Below are positions 46,879 to 55,116 of a stretch of DNA of 64,000 bases, piece by piece. This DNA is from Psychrobacter urativorans (GTDB lineage Bacteria > Pseudomonadota > Gammaproteobacteria > Pseudomonadales > Moraxellaceae), in contig NZ_CP012678.1 of the NCBI RefSeq assembly GCF_001298525.1, forward strand, positions 434,001-498,000, given 5' to 3'. The position numbers were made by a program, and so were the translations under genes. The notes under the pieces are model-generated. The model was given only the letters and a program-made list of their open reading frames with translations, was not told where the DNA came from and searched no databases. The stretch's first letter is position 1. Each line of letters starts with the position of its first letter.

Positions 46879-47802
46879 TTAGAGAGTGTTTTTATTAGCA
46901 CTATATGTTTGATACAAGCCAAGAATCTCCGCGCAAGCCGCCACTGGAATATCCTTCGCAAAACCCTCGTTAAACCAAAAATCATAAACCGCTTGGACAA
47001 TCTCTTTTATCGCCTCGACGTCGTTAGGCTTTCGCTCTTGTAAATTATGGGCAATGTCTTTTGCTTGTATGTCAGACTCGTTATAGGGAGCACTCCAGCC
47101 CACAGCATACCGATACAGCACATCGTTAATAGCCAGTACAAATATGGCATTAGCCACACCAACAGCATCAATTAAATTATCCAATACCCAACAGCGTTCT
47201 TCATATACGGAAGGTTCAATCGGCATATCCGCACGCTCAGATATACAGTTAGCACTGACCATATGTGAAGGTTTGCTAAAATCATCCCACAGTAGTGTGT
47301 ACGTCTCACCGATTCCGCCTTTCTTCACCACATTAAAATGCCAAACGGCATAATCGCTATTATGGCTATCAACCCCTTTATAAGGCACATCAATAAACCA
47401 CTGCATCATTTCATCACTATCATACATAATATGATAGCTCCCGATACGCACGCCTTGATTGGGTAACACTTTAGTATATAAACGATCCATATCGTCTGAA
47501 TAAAATTTCACTTTATCGAGATTTCTATCGCTTACATCACCGAGCTTGGCTTTAGCATCTGTTAGGTTTCTATACAACCTAAACGGCGCTACAAAGCTTA
47601 GCGTCTGATCGGTATTATTCACAAAATAAATATCATCTTCATAACTGTCAATAGACACGCTTCTAAGATAAAACAATGGGGTTTTCAGTGGGGGAGATTT
47701 ACTATAATCCGGCAGTGACGGTAAACTTGAGAGTCTGGATACGCCTGACCACTGCACATTATCTATACGTTTTTGTTCAAAAGTATATTTTTTATTGGTC
47801 AT
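46879..47802 (-). CDS. Hypothetical protein, 307 residues
   Basis: Not recognised. The protein is soluble by appearance, aromatic- and Asp-rich, with a beta-rich first 200 residues (FYLRSVSIDSYEDDIYFVNN, then FVAPFRLYRN) and a helical C-terminal third (DLIQAV-like segments near the end). AAGGA before the ATG supports it. It is the first gene of the leftward cluster with the hydrolase and the 213-residue protein; the spacing of 67 bases suggests one transcript. Confidence 0.65.
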   Translation of the reverse strand: MTNKKYTFEQKRIDNVQWSGVSRLSSLPSLPDYSKSPPLKTPLFYLRSVSIDSYEDDIYFVNNTDQTLSFVAPFRLYRNLTDAKAKLGDVSDRNLDKVKFYSDDMDRLYTKVLPNQGVRIGSYHIMYDSDEMMQWFIDVPYKGVDSHNSDYAVWHFNVVKKGGIGETYTLLWDDFSKPSHMVSANCISERADMPIEPSVYEERCWVLDNLIDAVGVANAIFVLAINDVLYRYAVGWSAPYNESDIQAKDIAHNLQERKPNDVEAIKEIVQAVYDFWFNEGFAKDIPVAACAEILGLYQTYSANKNTL

Positions 47803-48499
47803 AAGATTTTCCTTATTATTCTAAATTTAGTTTAGTAGAGCGTTATTTTAATATTTGCTTTTATTGGTACTACGAATTTTAAGTCAGCCGTATCGGTTCG
47901 CAGCTTTTTTAGCAACGTTATAAAGGTAAAATAAGTCAGTTAATTTGTTTAAGGTTAGTTTGTTGACAATAAAAGCTGTGTCACCAGCATTGGTATGCAG
48001 GCGATATTTGATTACTTTTATTTGTTGATTGATTGATTGATAATAAGAATGGTAGTCGTTAATACATGTTAAGAATACACGTCAAGAAATTTTAGATTTA
48101 ACGCAAATAGTGCATTTAACACAAACAGCAGAGTTATGAGGTGAAGCATTGCGCTTCGAGGGTTAACTCCGTACTAAGATATCATTTTTTTCTGACTAAA
48201 TATCTTACTGACTAAATATCTTACTGACTAAATAACTATAGTATAAAAATTGATAAAAAGAAAGAGACTAAAATAAAGTTTGCGACAACTACTGTCGTCT
48301 AAAGTTAGCAACATCTTAATAACCGCTTAGTGGACTGATACAAATCAATAATATTGACGATTGTATTATCGATTTTATATCAGCATTACTATATATCTTA
48401 TAGCCCTTGAATATATAGATAAGCATCATTATAAATAGTAACTAAACACTTTATCTCTAACCCTTATTTACCTCGTAAAACTATCTTAAGGACTCTCCC
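47803..48499. other. Divergent intergenic region with short repeats
   Basis: About 700 bases, AT-rich, between the unknown cluster and the YbeD-like gene. It holds a structured element at 48131-48169 (GAGTTA/TAACTC around GAAGC/GCTTC) and a 16-base tandem repeat at 48192-48237. No gene is supported. Confidence 0.6.
48192..48237. repeat. 16-base tandem repeat, nearly three copies
   Basis: The unit CTGACTAAATATCTTA occurs at 48192-48207 and 48208-48223. A third, partial copy (CTGACTAAATAACT) starts at 48224. Confidence 0.85.
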
Positions 48500-48859
48500 A
48501 TGAGTAATGATCAACAAAACCCTAAAAAAGAAGTCAACGTCTCTCAAATATCGCTTGCCAATGATGAAATCAAAGGCAAAAAAACCGACATTCAAAATCC
48601 TGAATTATGGGATTTTCCGATGAATTATCCCATGAGCATCATCGGTCATGAAGGTGAGAATGAGACGTTATTGAATGAAGTTAAGCTGATTTTGGGCAGT
48701 CAGTTTCCCGATTTTGACTTAGCGTCTATCGAAGTAAAGCCATCTAAAACAGGGCGTTTTCACTCTGCGCGGGTTAATTTATACTTAACAACGGCTGAAC
48801 AAGTCAATACCCTATACGCCTCACTTGATGCCGCGACAACGGTACGTATCGTGATGTAG
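48500..48859 (+). CDS. YbeD-like DUF493 family protein
   Basis: A 119-residue protein whose last 80 residues fit the DUF493/YbeD family: FPMNYPMSIIGHEGEN, then the LASIEVKPSKTGRFHSARVNL core and the final strand TTVRIVM. The fold is ACT-like and the function is not established. The first 35 residues are a polar Lys/Gln/Asn-rich extension not usual in YbeD. AAGGA before the ATG supports the start. In other gammaproteobacteria this gene often precedes lipB; that gene is not here. A weak terminator follows. Confidence 0.85.
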   Translation: MSNDQQNPKKEVNVSQISLANDEIKGKKTDIQNPELWDFPMNYPMSIIGHEGENETLLNEVKLILGSQFPDFDLASIEVKPSKTGRFHSARVNLYLTTAEQVNTLYASLDAATTVRIVM

Positions 48860-48914
48860 TCTAGGCATGTTAAACAAATGCTTACTTTTATAATAAATGA
48901 CTGTCAATAATCAC

Positions 48915-48944
48915 AATCGTCACGCTTTTGGGTGGCGATTTTTT
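48915..48944 (+). terminator. Terminator after the YbeD-like gene
   Basis: A nine-pair stem AATCGTCAC/GTGGCGATT (one G-T pair) with an 8-base loop is followed by T residues. Confidence 0.6.
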
Positions 48945-49166
48945 GTGGTCTCAGGTACAATCAGCGCCCGTCATTATAAAGTCGCGCGCTTATATGACCA
49001 ACTGTTTCAAAGTTACTGCCACAGCAAAATACAAGCATTTTATTTTATTTTTTTTACGAATTCGCCTATCCCTTGTCCCATCGCCCTTTGCTAAAAATTA
49101 GACCCCTCATAGCCTGTGGGCAACATAGTTTCTCTCTAAAATCAATATAGCATTTTTAAAATTTTC

Positions 49167-49212
49167 CCGCTATATTGTGCCTACTTAACGCCAAATACGC
49201 TATATCTAGTGT
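49167..49212 (+). promoter_or_regulatory. Candidate NrdR boxes upstream of nrdA
   Basis: The sequence at 49197-49212 matches 14 of 16 positions of the NrdR consensus ACACTATATATAGTGT. A weaker site with the same TATAT core (about 10 of 16) begins at 49167, 30 bases upstream and so about three helical turns away, as expected for paired NrdR boxes. NrdR represses ribonucleotide reductase genes when dATP is high. The sites lie about 170 bases before the nrdA ATG. Confidence 0.5.
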
Positions 49213-49379
49213 TTACTATGATTTCATTCATAGTAACTAACGGTATGCTTTTGTCTTTAAAAAAGCGTGAATATCATGTAAATAAGCGATAGCACGATAA
49301 TAAGAACGTGCCGGATGTTATCCGTGCGCGATGAATATCAGTAGTAAACCAATATCAGTAATAAACCACCGAGGGCAGC

Positions 49380-51656
49380 ATGACACATATTGATAAAATT
49401 AAAGTGACCAAACGCGATGGCAGTCTTGAGCTTATTAATTTAGATAAGATTCATAAGGTTATCGAGTGGGCAGCTCACAAGTTAAACAATGTGTCGGTAT
49501 CACAAGTGGAGCTGAAGTCGCATATTCAGTTTTACGAAGGCATTAAAACTCGTGATATTCACGAAACCATCATTAAGTCGGCTGCGGATTTGATTTCTGA
49601 AGATACACCTGATTATCAGTATTTAGCAGCACGTTTGGCGATTTTTCACTTGCGCAAAATTGCTTATAATAAATTTACGCCGCCGCATTTGTTTGACCAT
49701 GTGCAAAAGCTGACGGACGCGGGTAAATATGATGCGCATATCCTAGCGGATTATAGCCGTGAAGAATTTGAAGAACTCAATGAGTATGTTGACCACTGGC
49801 GCGATATGAATTTGGCATATGCGGCGGTTGAGCAAATGGCGGGGAAATATCTCGTGCAAGACCGTGTATCCAAGACGGTATATGAGAGCCCACAATTCTT
49901 ATATATGCTGGTTGGTATGTGTCTGTTTGCCAATTATGAAAAGGGCGAGCGTCTGAACTATGTGAAGCGTTTTTATGACGCCACTTCACAATTTAAAATC
50001 TCCTTACCGACCCCGATTATGTCAGGCGTGCGTACGCCGTCGCGTCAGTTTAGCTCATGTGTGCTGATTGAATGTGGTGATAACTTAGATTCTATTAACG
50101 CGACCACTAGCGCCATCGTACGCTACGTATCGCAGCGTGCAGGTATTGGCATCAATGCCGGACGTATCCGCGCCCTTGGTAGCCCTATCCGTGGCGGTGA
50201 AGCGCAACATACTGGCTGTGTACCTTTTTATAAACTGTTCCAAACGGCAGTGAAATGTTGCTCACAAGGTGGCGTTCGTGGCGGTGCAGCGACGTTATTC
50301 TATCCATTATGGCATTTAGAAGTTGAGTCGCTATTAGTGCTTAAAAATAATCGCGGCGTAGAAGATAACCGTGTCCGTCATATGGATTATGGCGTTCAGC
50401 TCAATAAAACGCTCTATACCCGTTTGATTAAAAATCAAGATATCACCTTGTTTTCGCCCTCTGACGTGCCAGGCTTATACGATGCGTTCTTTGAAGACCA
50501 AGACAAATTTGAAGAGTTATATACCAAGTACGAGCAAGACAAAACCATTCGTCAGCGTCAAATTCCAGCGACAGAATTGTTTAGTCTCATGATGCAAGAA
50601 CGTGCCAGCACCGGTCGTATTTATATTCAAAACGTCGATCACTGTAATACTCATAGCCCATTTGATGCCAGCGTTGCGCCAATTCGCCAATCCAATCTCT
50701 GTATGGAAATCGCGCTACCAACCAAACCACTTGATAATATCAATGACGAAGCAGGTGAGATTGCACTATGCACGCTATCGGCGGTGAACTTAGGTAAAGT
50801 TGAGCACGTGAGCGACATCGAAGAACCTGCTGAGCTGATTGTTCGTGCGCTAGATGCCCTGCTAGATTATCAAGACTATCCGGTAAAAGCCGCTGAAAAT
50901 GGCAGTATGCGTCGCCGTACCTTAGGCGTTGGCGTGATTAACTATGCTTATTATTTGGCTAAAAATGGTGTGCGCTATTCTGACGACTCAGCCCTTAGTC
51001 TGACCCATCAAACCTTTGAAGCGTTGCAATTTTATCTCTTGAAAGCGTCAAATAAATTGGCAAAAGAGCAAGGTGCGTGTCCGGCATTTAACGAGACCAC
51101 CTATTCGCAAGGTATATTGCCGATTGATACCTATAAGAAAGACTTGGATAAAATCTGCCAAGAGCCGCTACATCTTGATTGGGAAACGCTGCGCACTGAA
51201 ATCACTACCCACGGTCTGCGTAACTCTACCCTAACCGCCTTGATGCCGTCTGAGACTTCGAGCCAGATTGCCAATGCCACCAATGGTATCGAGCCACCAC
51301 GCGGCTTAGTTTCTATTAAAGCGTCAAAAGATGGCATCCTTAAGCAAGTCGTGCCTGACATTGACAAGCTCAAATATCAGTACGAGCTATTGTGGCAAAT
51401 GCCGAACAATGACGGTTACCTAAAGCTGGTCGCTATCATGCAAAAGTTCGTCGACCAAAGTATCTCGGCAAATACCAACTATGACCCGACTCGCTTTGAA
51501 GGTCAGCGCGTACCGATGAAAGTGCTGCTCAAAGACTTATTGACGGCGTATAAACTTGGCGTAAAAACCTTGTATTACCACAATACTCGTGATGGCGCGA
51601 ATGATGCCCAAGCGGATATGGAAGATGATTGTGCTGGCGGGGCTTGTAAGATTTAA
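49380..51656 (+). CDS. nrdA: Ribonucleoside-diphosphate reductase alpha subunit (class Ia)
   Basis: A 758-residue catalytic subunit that reduces ribonucleoside diphosphates. The N-terminal ATP-cone (KVTKRDGSLELINLDKIHKV) provides dATP inhibition. The first active-site cysteine lies in FSSCVLIECGD near residue 227. A core motif NLCMEIALPTKP and the C-terminal redox pair in CAGGACKI are present. Length equals the E. coli enzyme. GAGGG lies before the ATG. The next nrd gene, nrdB, is about 1.8 kb away because an HNH gene and a small gene lie between them. Confidence 0.97.
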   Translation: MTHIDKIKVTKRDGSLELINLDKIHKVIEWAAHKLNNVSVSQVELKSHIQFYEGIKTRDIHETIIKSAADLISEDTPDYQYLAARLAIFHLRKIAYNKFTPPHLFDHVQKLTDAGKYDAHILADYSREEFEELNEYVDHWRDMNLAYAAVEQMAGKYLVQDRVSKTVYESPQFLYMLVGMCLFANYEKGERLNYVKRFYDATSQFKISLPTPIMSGVRTPSRQFSSCVLIECGDNLDSINATTSAIVRYVSQRAGIGINAGRIRALGSPIRGGEAQHTGCVPFYKLFQTAVKCCSQGGVRGGAATLFYPLWHLEVESLLVLKNNRGVEDNRVRHMDYGVQLNKTLYTRLIKNQDITLFSPSDVPGLYDAFFEDQDKFEELYTKYEQDKTIRQRQIPATELFSLMMQERASTGRIYIQNVDHCNTHSPFDASVAPIRQSNLCMEIALPTKPLDNINDEAGEIALCTLSAVNLGKVEHVSDIEEPAELIVRALDALLDYQDYPVKAAENGSMRRRTLGVGVINYAYYLAKNGVRYSDDSALSLTHQTFEALQFYLLKASNKLAKEQGACPAFNETTYSQGILPIDTYKKDLDKICQEPLHLDWETLRTEITTHGLRNSTLTALMPSETSSQIANATNGIEPPRGLVSIKASKDGILKQVVPDIDKLKYQYELLWQMPNNDGYLKLVAIMQKFVDQSISANTNYDPTRFEGQRVPMKVLLKDLLTAYKLGVKTLYYHNTRDGANDAQADMEDDCAGGACKI

Positions 51657-51672
51657 AATTCTTGATGTTTAA

Positions 51673-51752
51673 GCGTAGGGTGCGTTTTACGCACCTAAAA
51701 CGCATAAAAACTCATATTTTTTATTAAATGGTGCGTGGAACGCACCCTACGC
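51673..51752. repeat. Paired REP-like palindrome after nrdA
   Basis: The arms 51673-51695 and 51730-51752 are 23 bases long and inverted with two mismatches (outer sequence GCGTAGGGTGCGTT). Each arm also contains its own short palindrome GGTGCGT/ACGCACC. This is the form of REP or BIME elements, or of a small non-autonomous element. Confidence 0.8.
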
Positions 51753-51827
51753 CTCAATTTTAGATGTTATAGATACTTATTTTAAGTAGAGATTGGGACA
51801 GATATTAAAGTAGAGGGTGTTGAGATT

Positions 51828-52763
51828 ATGGCTGAGATTATCAAGATAATAGTGTTTGGGATACTAGCATGGTTTTTTGTATTAAAAATTGTTATCCCAT
51901 TAGCTTTGAATTTTTATTTCAAAAGCGATAGTTTTATTTCTATGAAAAACAATTTGGCACTGAATGCGGAAAAATGTAACGCGCTCAATGATCATATAGA
52001 AGATTTAAAACTATCTTATAGCGGCATGGAGTCTTTTGATTATGGTGAAGGGCAGCTGGTTGATAACAGCCGCTATAACATGCAAAGAAGGCAATGGGCT
52101 AATCAAGCCAATAATAGACGCACGCATCAATGTTCGGCATCAGTTGTCAAAAATGCTAATAATCAACCTTTTAAATATTTATGCAAGTATTTCAATATAA
52201 AAACTAATGAGGCGACTCTTGAGCAATTAGAGATGGTCTTAAATAATTTTTTGGCTGTTGAGCAGGGTCGTGTCTTATTGATTAATGAGAGAGATACGGT
52301 TGTGACCACAGTTATTGATTCTATACCTTGGGCAGTATGGCGGTATGATAAAGAGAGAGTAAAGCAAGAGCTTGGATTTACTCCCGTCAATCTAAATCAG
52401 CTACACTTTCCTGAATATACCTTCCAATATATTTCAGCAGGTGGAAACAGCTCATCATCATTTATTTTCAAGCTTAATTTGGATCAGCTAGAGCGTTTCG
52501 TTGGCTATTTATCTGAGATTGTGAAATTTAAAAAAAGTGCTGCAGGACAACGTTCATTAATGACTGCTAGACTCAGAGAGCAAATAAAACAAAGAGATAA
52601 TTATACTTGTAAGATGTGTTATATCTCAACATCAAGCGAGAGAAACCTTTTACTTGAGATTGATCATATTATTCCAATATCCAAAGGCGGAATGACGACT
52701 GAGGATAATTTACAGGTTTTATGTTGGCGCTGTAACCGATCTAAAGGCTCTAAAGTGGCTTAA
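51828..52763 (+). CDS. Membrane-anchored HNH endonuclease-like protein
   Basis: A 311-residue protein with one N-terminal membrane helix (about residues 5-28), a polar helical middle, and a C-terminal HNH nuclease domain. The domain has CKMC near 261, EIDHIIPISKGG near 277-288, and CWRCNRSKG near 300, which give the zinc knuckle, the catalytic histidines and the metal ligand. Nuclease specificity is unknown. The gene lies between nrdA and nrdB, with REP-like palindromes on both sides, so it looks inserted into the nrd operon. It could be a mobile nuclease or a defence or competence-related protein at the membrane. The ribosome binding site is weak. Confidence 0.8.
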   Translation: MAEIIKIIVFGILAWFFVLKIVIPLALNFYFKSDSFISMKNNLALNAEKCNALNDHIEDLKLSYSGMESFDYGEGQLVDNSRYNMQRRQWANQANNRRTHQCSASVVKNANNQPFKYLCKYFNIKTNEATLEQLEMVLNNFLAVEQGRVLLINERDTVVTTVIDSIPWAVWRYDKERVKQELGFTPVNLNQLHFPEYTFQYISAGGNSSSSFIFKLNLDQLERFVGYLSEIVKFKKSAAGQRSLMTARLREQIKQRDNYTCKMCYISTSSERNLLLEIDHIIPISKGGMTTEDNLQVLCWRCNRSKGSKVA

Positions 52764-52789
52764 TACAATGTATTAGCTTTAAAGCAAGC

Positions 52790-52868
52790 GTAGGTTGGGT
52801 GGAGCTTGCGACACCCAACGGTTTTAACTTAATAACTTGTTGGGTCTCATCCTTCGACACCAACCTAC
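52790..52868. repeat. Paired REP-like palindrome after the HNH gene
   Basis: The outer arms GTAGGTTGG (52790-52798) and CCAACCTAC (52860-52868) enclose further inverted pairs (GTTGGGT/ACCCAAC). The sequence differs from the 51673-51752 element but has the same architecture. Confidence 0.7.
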
Positions 52869-52936
52869 ACTTAAACTAAGTGCCTGAATTGCTATAATTA
52901 AAACACATACAAAGCATAAAACCGACGGAGGTCATA

Positions 52937-53326
52937 GTGCAATATACCGCGATCATCAAAGACGGTGGTTTGTTTATCCCTAACGTATTTGCCGACCTAA
53001 ATAATGGCAACGATGGGGGCGCGCACATTGTACAAGTCACCGTCGATATCGCAGCCGTTCGTCAGCAATTAAGTACAAGCACAGAACCAAAACAAGAAAC
53101 CCCAAAGACGACAGCGCCAAGAGAAACAGCAGCAAAAGAGGCAAAAAAACCAGTCAAGAAGCAGCCAAAAAAAGAATTACCAAAAGTATCACAAGACCTT
53201 GATTTGGGAACACAGCGCAAGGGCGCTATCGATGAACTATCCGCATTAGACGATAGTGAGCTTAGCGAAATCTTTAAAGCCTATATGAACGATGGACAGA
53301 CCCAGATATCGTTAGAGGATTTATAA
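52937..53326 (+). CDS. Small Lys/Pro-rich protein of unknown function between nrdA and nrdB
   Basis: A 129-residue protein starting with GTG, supported by GGAGG at good spacing. The first 40 residues form a short beta-rich domain (YTAIIKDGGLFIPNVF). A linker of about 45 residues rich in Lys, Pro, Thr, Glu and Ala follows, then an acidic helical tail with ALDDSELSEIFKAYMNDG. The start resembles small antitoxin or AbrB-like domains only loosely, and no toxin gene is next to it. It lies 103 bases before nrdB and may be co-transcribed with it. Confidence 0.65.
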   Translation: MQYTAIIKDGGLFIPNVFADLNNGNDGGAHIVQVTVDIAAVRQQLSTSTEPKQETPKTTAPRETAAKEAKKPVKKQPKKELPKVSQDLDLGTQRKGAIDELSALDDSELSEIFKAYMNDGQTQISLEDL

Positions 53327-53429
53327 ATAGAACGGCTCATAAAGCGCTGATAACGCACTGTTGACCTTATTTCTACAGCATTATTTTTAAATTTATATTC
53401 ATAATCGCACAACTTATAAAGGCAGTCCC

Positions 53430-54563
53430 ATGACTTACTCGATTTTCTCTCAAACGCCAAATAACGCGCTCACTGAACCGATGTTTTTTGGTCAGCCAGT
53501 CAATATTGCCCGCTATGACCAGCAAAAGCACCCGATTTTTGAGCAATTGATTGAAAAGCAGCTGTCATTTTTTTGGCGTCCAGAAGAAGTCGATGTATCA
53601 AAAGACCGTATCGACTTTGGCAATTTATCCTCGCATGAACAGCATATTTTTTTAAGTAATCTTAAGTATCAGACCCTACTCGACTCGATTCAAGGTCGTA
53701 GCCCAAACGTGGTTTTGCTGCCACTGGTATCGATTCCTGAGCTGGAGACATGGATTGAGACATGGTCATTTTCTGAGACCATTCACTCACGCAGTTATAC
53801 CCATATTATCCGTAATATCGTCAATGACCCAAGTCTGATATTCGATGACATTATGACCAATGAGCATATTTTGGAGCGTGCCTCCGATATCGCGCAATAT
53901 TACGATGAGCTGTATCATAGCTCGCAGCTGTATAGCTCATACGGTGCGGGCACGCATACGATTAATGGTAAAGAAGTGACCGTTAATTTAAAATCGCTGA
54001 AAAAACAGCTGTATTTGTGCATTGTGGCGGTTAACGTATTAGAAGCGATTCGTTTTTATGTGTCGTTTGCCTGCTCGTTTGCCTTTGCTGAACGCAAGCT
54101 AATGGAAGGTAATGCCAAAATTATCAAGCTGATTGCCCGTGATGAAGCACTGCATTTAACCGGCACGCAGCATATGATTAACCTGATGCGTAATGGTAAA
54201 GACGACCCAGAAATGGCGCAGATTGCCAATGAATGTTACGAGCAGAGTATTGAGATATTCAAAAAAGCAGCTGAACAAGAAAAAGCATGGGCTGGCTATT
54301 TATTTAAAGACGGCTCAATGATTGGGCTGAATAAAGACATTTTATGCCAATATATTGAATATATCACCAATTTACGTATGGAAGCGGTTGGCTTGCCGTC
54401 CGCGTTCCCGAATTCGAAATCAAACCCAATTCCGTGGATTAATACGTGGTTGTCGTCGGATAATGTGCAAGTTGCGCCGCAAGAGACCGAAATCAGCTCG
54501 TATTTGGTTGGGCAAATTGATTCCGATTTATCAAACACTGATTTTGATGACTTTGAATTATAA
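53430..54563 (+). CDS. nrdB: Ribonucleoside-diphosphate reductase beta subunit (class Ia)
   Basis: A 377-residue subunit that houses the diiron-tyrosyl radical cofactor. The segment [15 protein letters not shown] near residue 117-131 contains the iron ligands Glu and His and the radical tyrosine, as in E. coli NrdB. The second ligand set is in [16 protein letters not shown]. The C-terminal tail, rich in Asp and Phe (NTDFDDFEL), is the peptide that docks to NrdA. AAGG before the ATG supports the start. A ferredoxin gene for cofactor maintenance follows. Confidence 0.97.
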   Translation: MTYSIFSQTPNNALTEPMFFGQPVNIARYDQQKHPIFEQLIEKQLSFFWRPEEVDVSKDRIDFGNLSSHEQHIFLSNLKYQTLLDSIQGRSPNVVLLPLVSIPELETWIETWSFSETIHSRSYTHIIRNIVNDPSLIFDDIMTNEHILERASDIAQYYDELYHSSQLYSSYGAGTHTINGKEVTVNLKSLKKQLYLCIVAVNVLEAIRFYVSFACSFAFAERKLMEGNAKIIKLIARDEALHLTGTQHMINLMRNGKDDPEMAQIANECYEQSIEIFKKAAEQEKAWAGYLFKDGSMIGLNKDILCQYIEYITNLRMEAVGLPSAFPNSKSNPIPWINTWLSSDNVQVAPQETEISSYLVGQIDSDLSNTDFDDFEL

Positions 54564-54696
54564 GCTTTGAGTTATAGGATTTGAATTATAAAGTTTAAGC
54601 TATAGGATTTGAGTGATAACTTTTTAATGGTAAAAATAGCTAACGAGTTTAATAAATTTTTGCTGATTTTTTGCGCGATAACGCCTTGTAGGATGA

Positions 54697-54966
54697 ATGA
54701 TGACTTGGGTAATGACCAGTAAGATGCAATTCTATTTACACGATGATGAGAGTCTGCTTGATGGCTTGTTGCGTACAGGTCACGATGTCAATTATCAGTG
54801 CCGCGAAGGTTATTGTGGTAGCTGCCGTGTGCGCAACGTGTCCAGCTCACATCCAATCGCTTATCCGTTTGTACCATTAGCAATGCTGGAAGAAGATGAG
54901 ATACTGCCGTGTTGCTGTCGAGTGCAAGGCGTGATTCATATCGACCATGAACTGATATCAGAATAA
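54697..54966 (+). CDS. [2Fe-2S] ferredoxin, YfaE-type, for NrdB cofactor maintenance
   Basis: An 89-residue plant-type ferredoxin. The cluster ligands are C35, C40 and C43 (CREGYCGSC), with the fourth among C72-C74 (LPCCCRV). Small ferredoxins next to nrdB, such as E. coli YfaE, reduce the diiron site of NrdB. AGGA precedes the first ATG; the second, adjacent ATG could also be used. It is followed by a strong terminator, so the nrd unit ends here. Confidence 0.88.
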   Translation: MMTWVMTSKMQFYLHDDESLLDGLLRTGHDVNYQCREGYCGSCRVRNVSSSHPIAYPFVPLAMLEEDEILPCCCRVQGVIHIDHELISE

Positions 54967-55025
54967 TTGGTTAGATTTTTACGCTTTATCATTATTGATT
55001 ACACATTAATTAGTCATCAGCCACG

Positions 55026-55063
55026 AAAAAGCGCGCTATCTTGGGTAAGATAGCGCGCTTTTT
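55026..55063. terminator. Terminator of the nrd unit (bidirectional)
   Basis: A 17-base stem (AAAAAGCGCGCTATCTT and its complement) with a very short loop and T/A tracts lies between the ferredoxin gene and the convergent protease gene. Confidence 0.88.
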
Positions 55064-55116
55064 TTATTCATTTTATCAAATACTTACCAGCTATTTGTGA
55101 TAAGAATTAAGCCTAT

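Larger units (their letters stand above)
48860..49379. other. nrdA upstream region
   Basis: A 520-base spacer with a terminator after the YbeD-like gene and candidate NrdR sites at 49167-49212. A 65-codon frame at 48897 overlaps the terminator and looks non-coding. Confidence 0.6.

Noticed and set aside
48897..49094. 65-codon frame upstream of nrdA
   Set aside because: It overlaps a terminator hairpin, has no ribosome binding site and has erratic composition.
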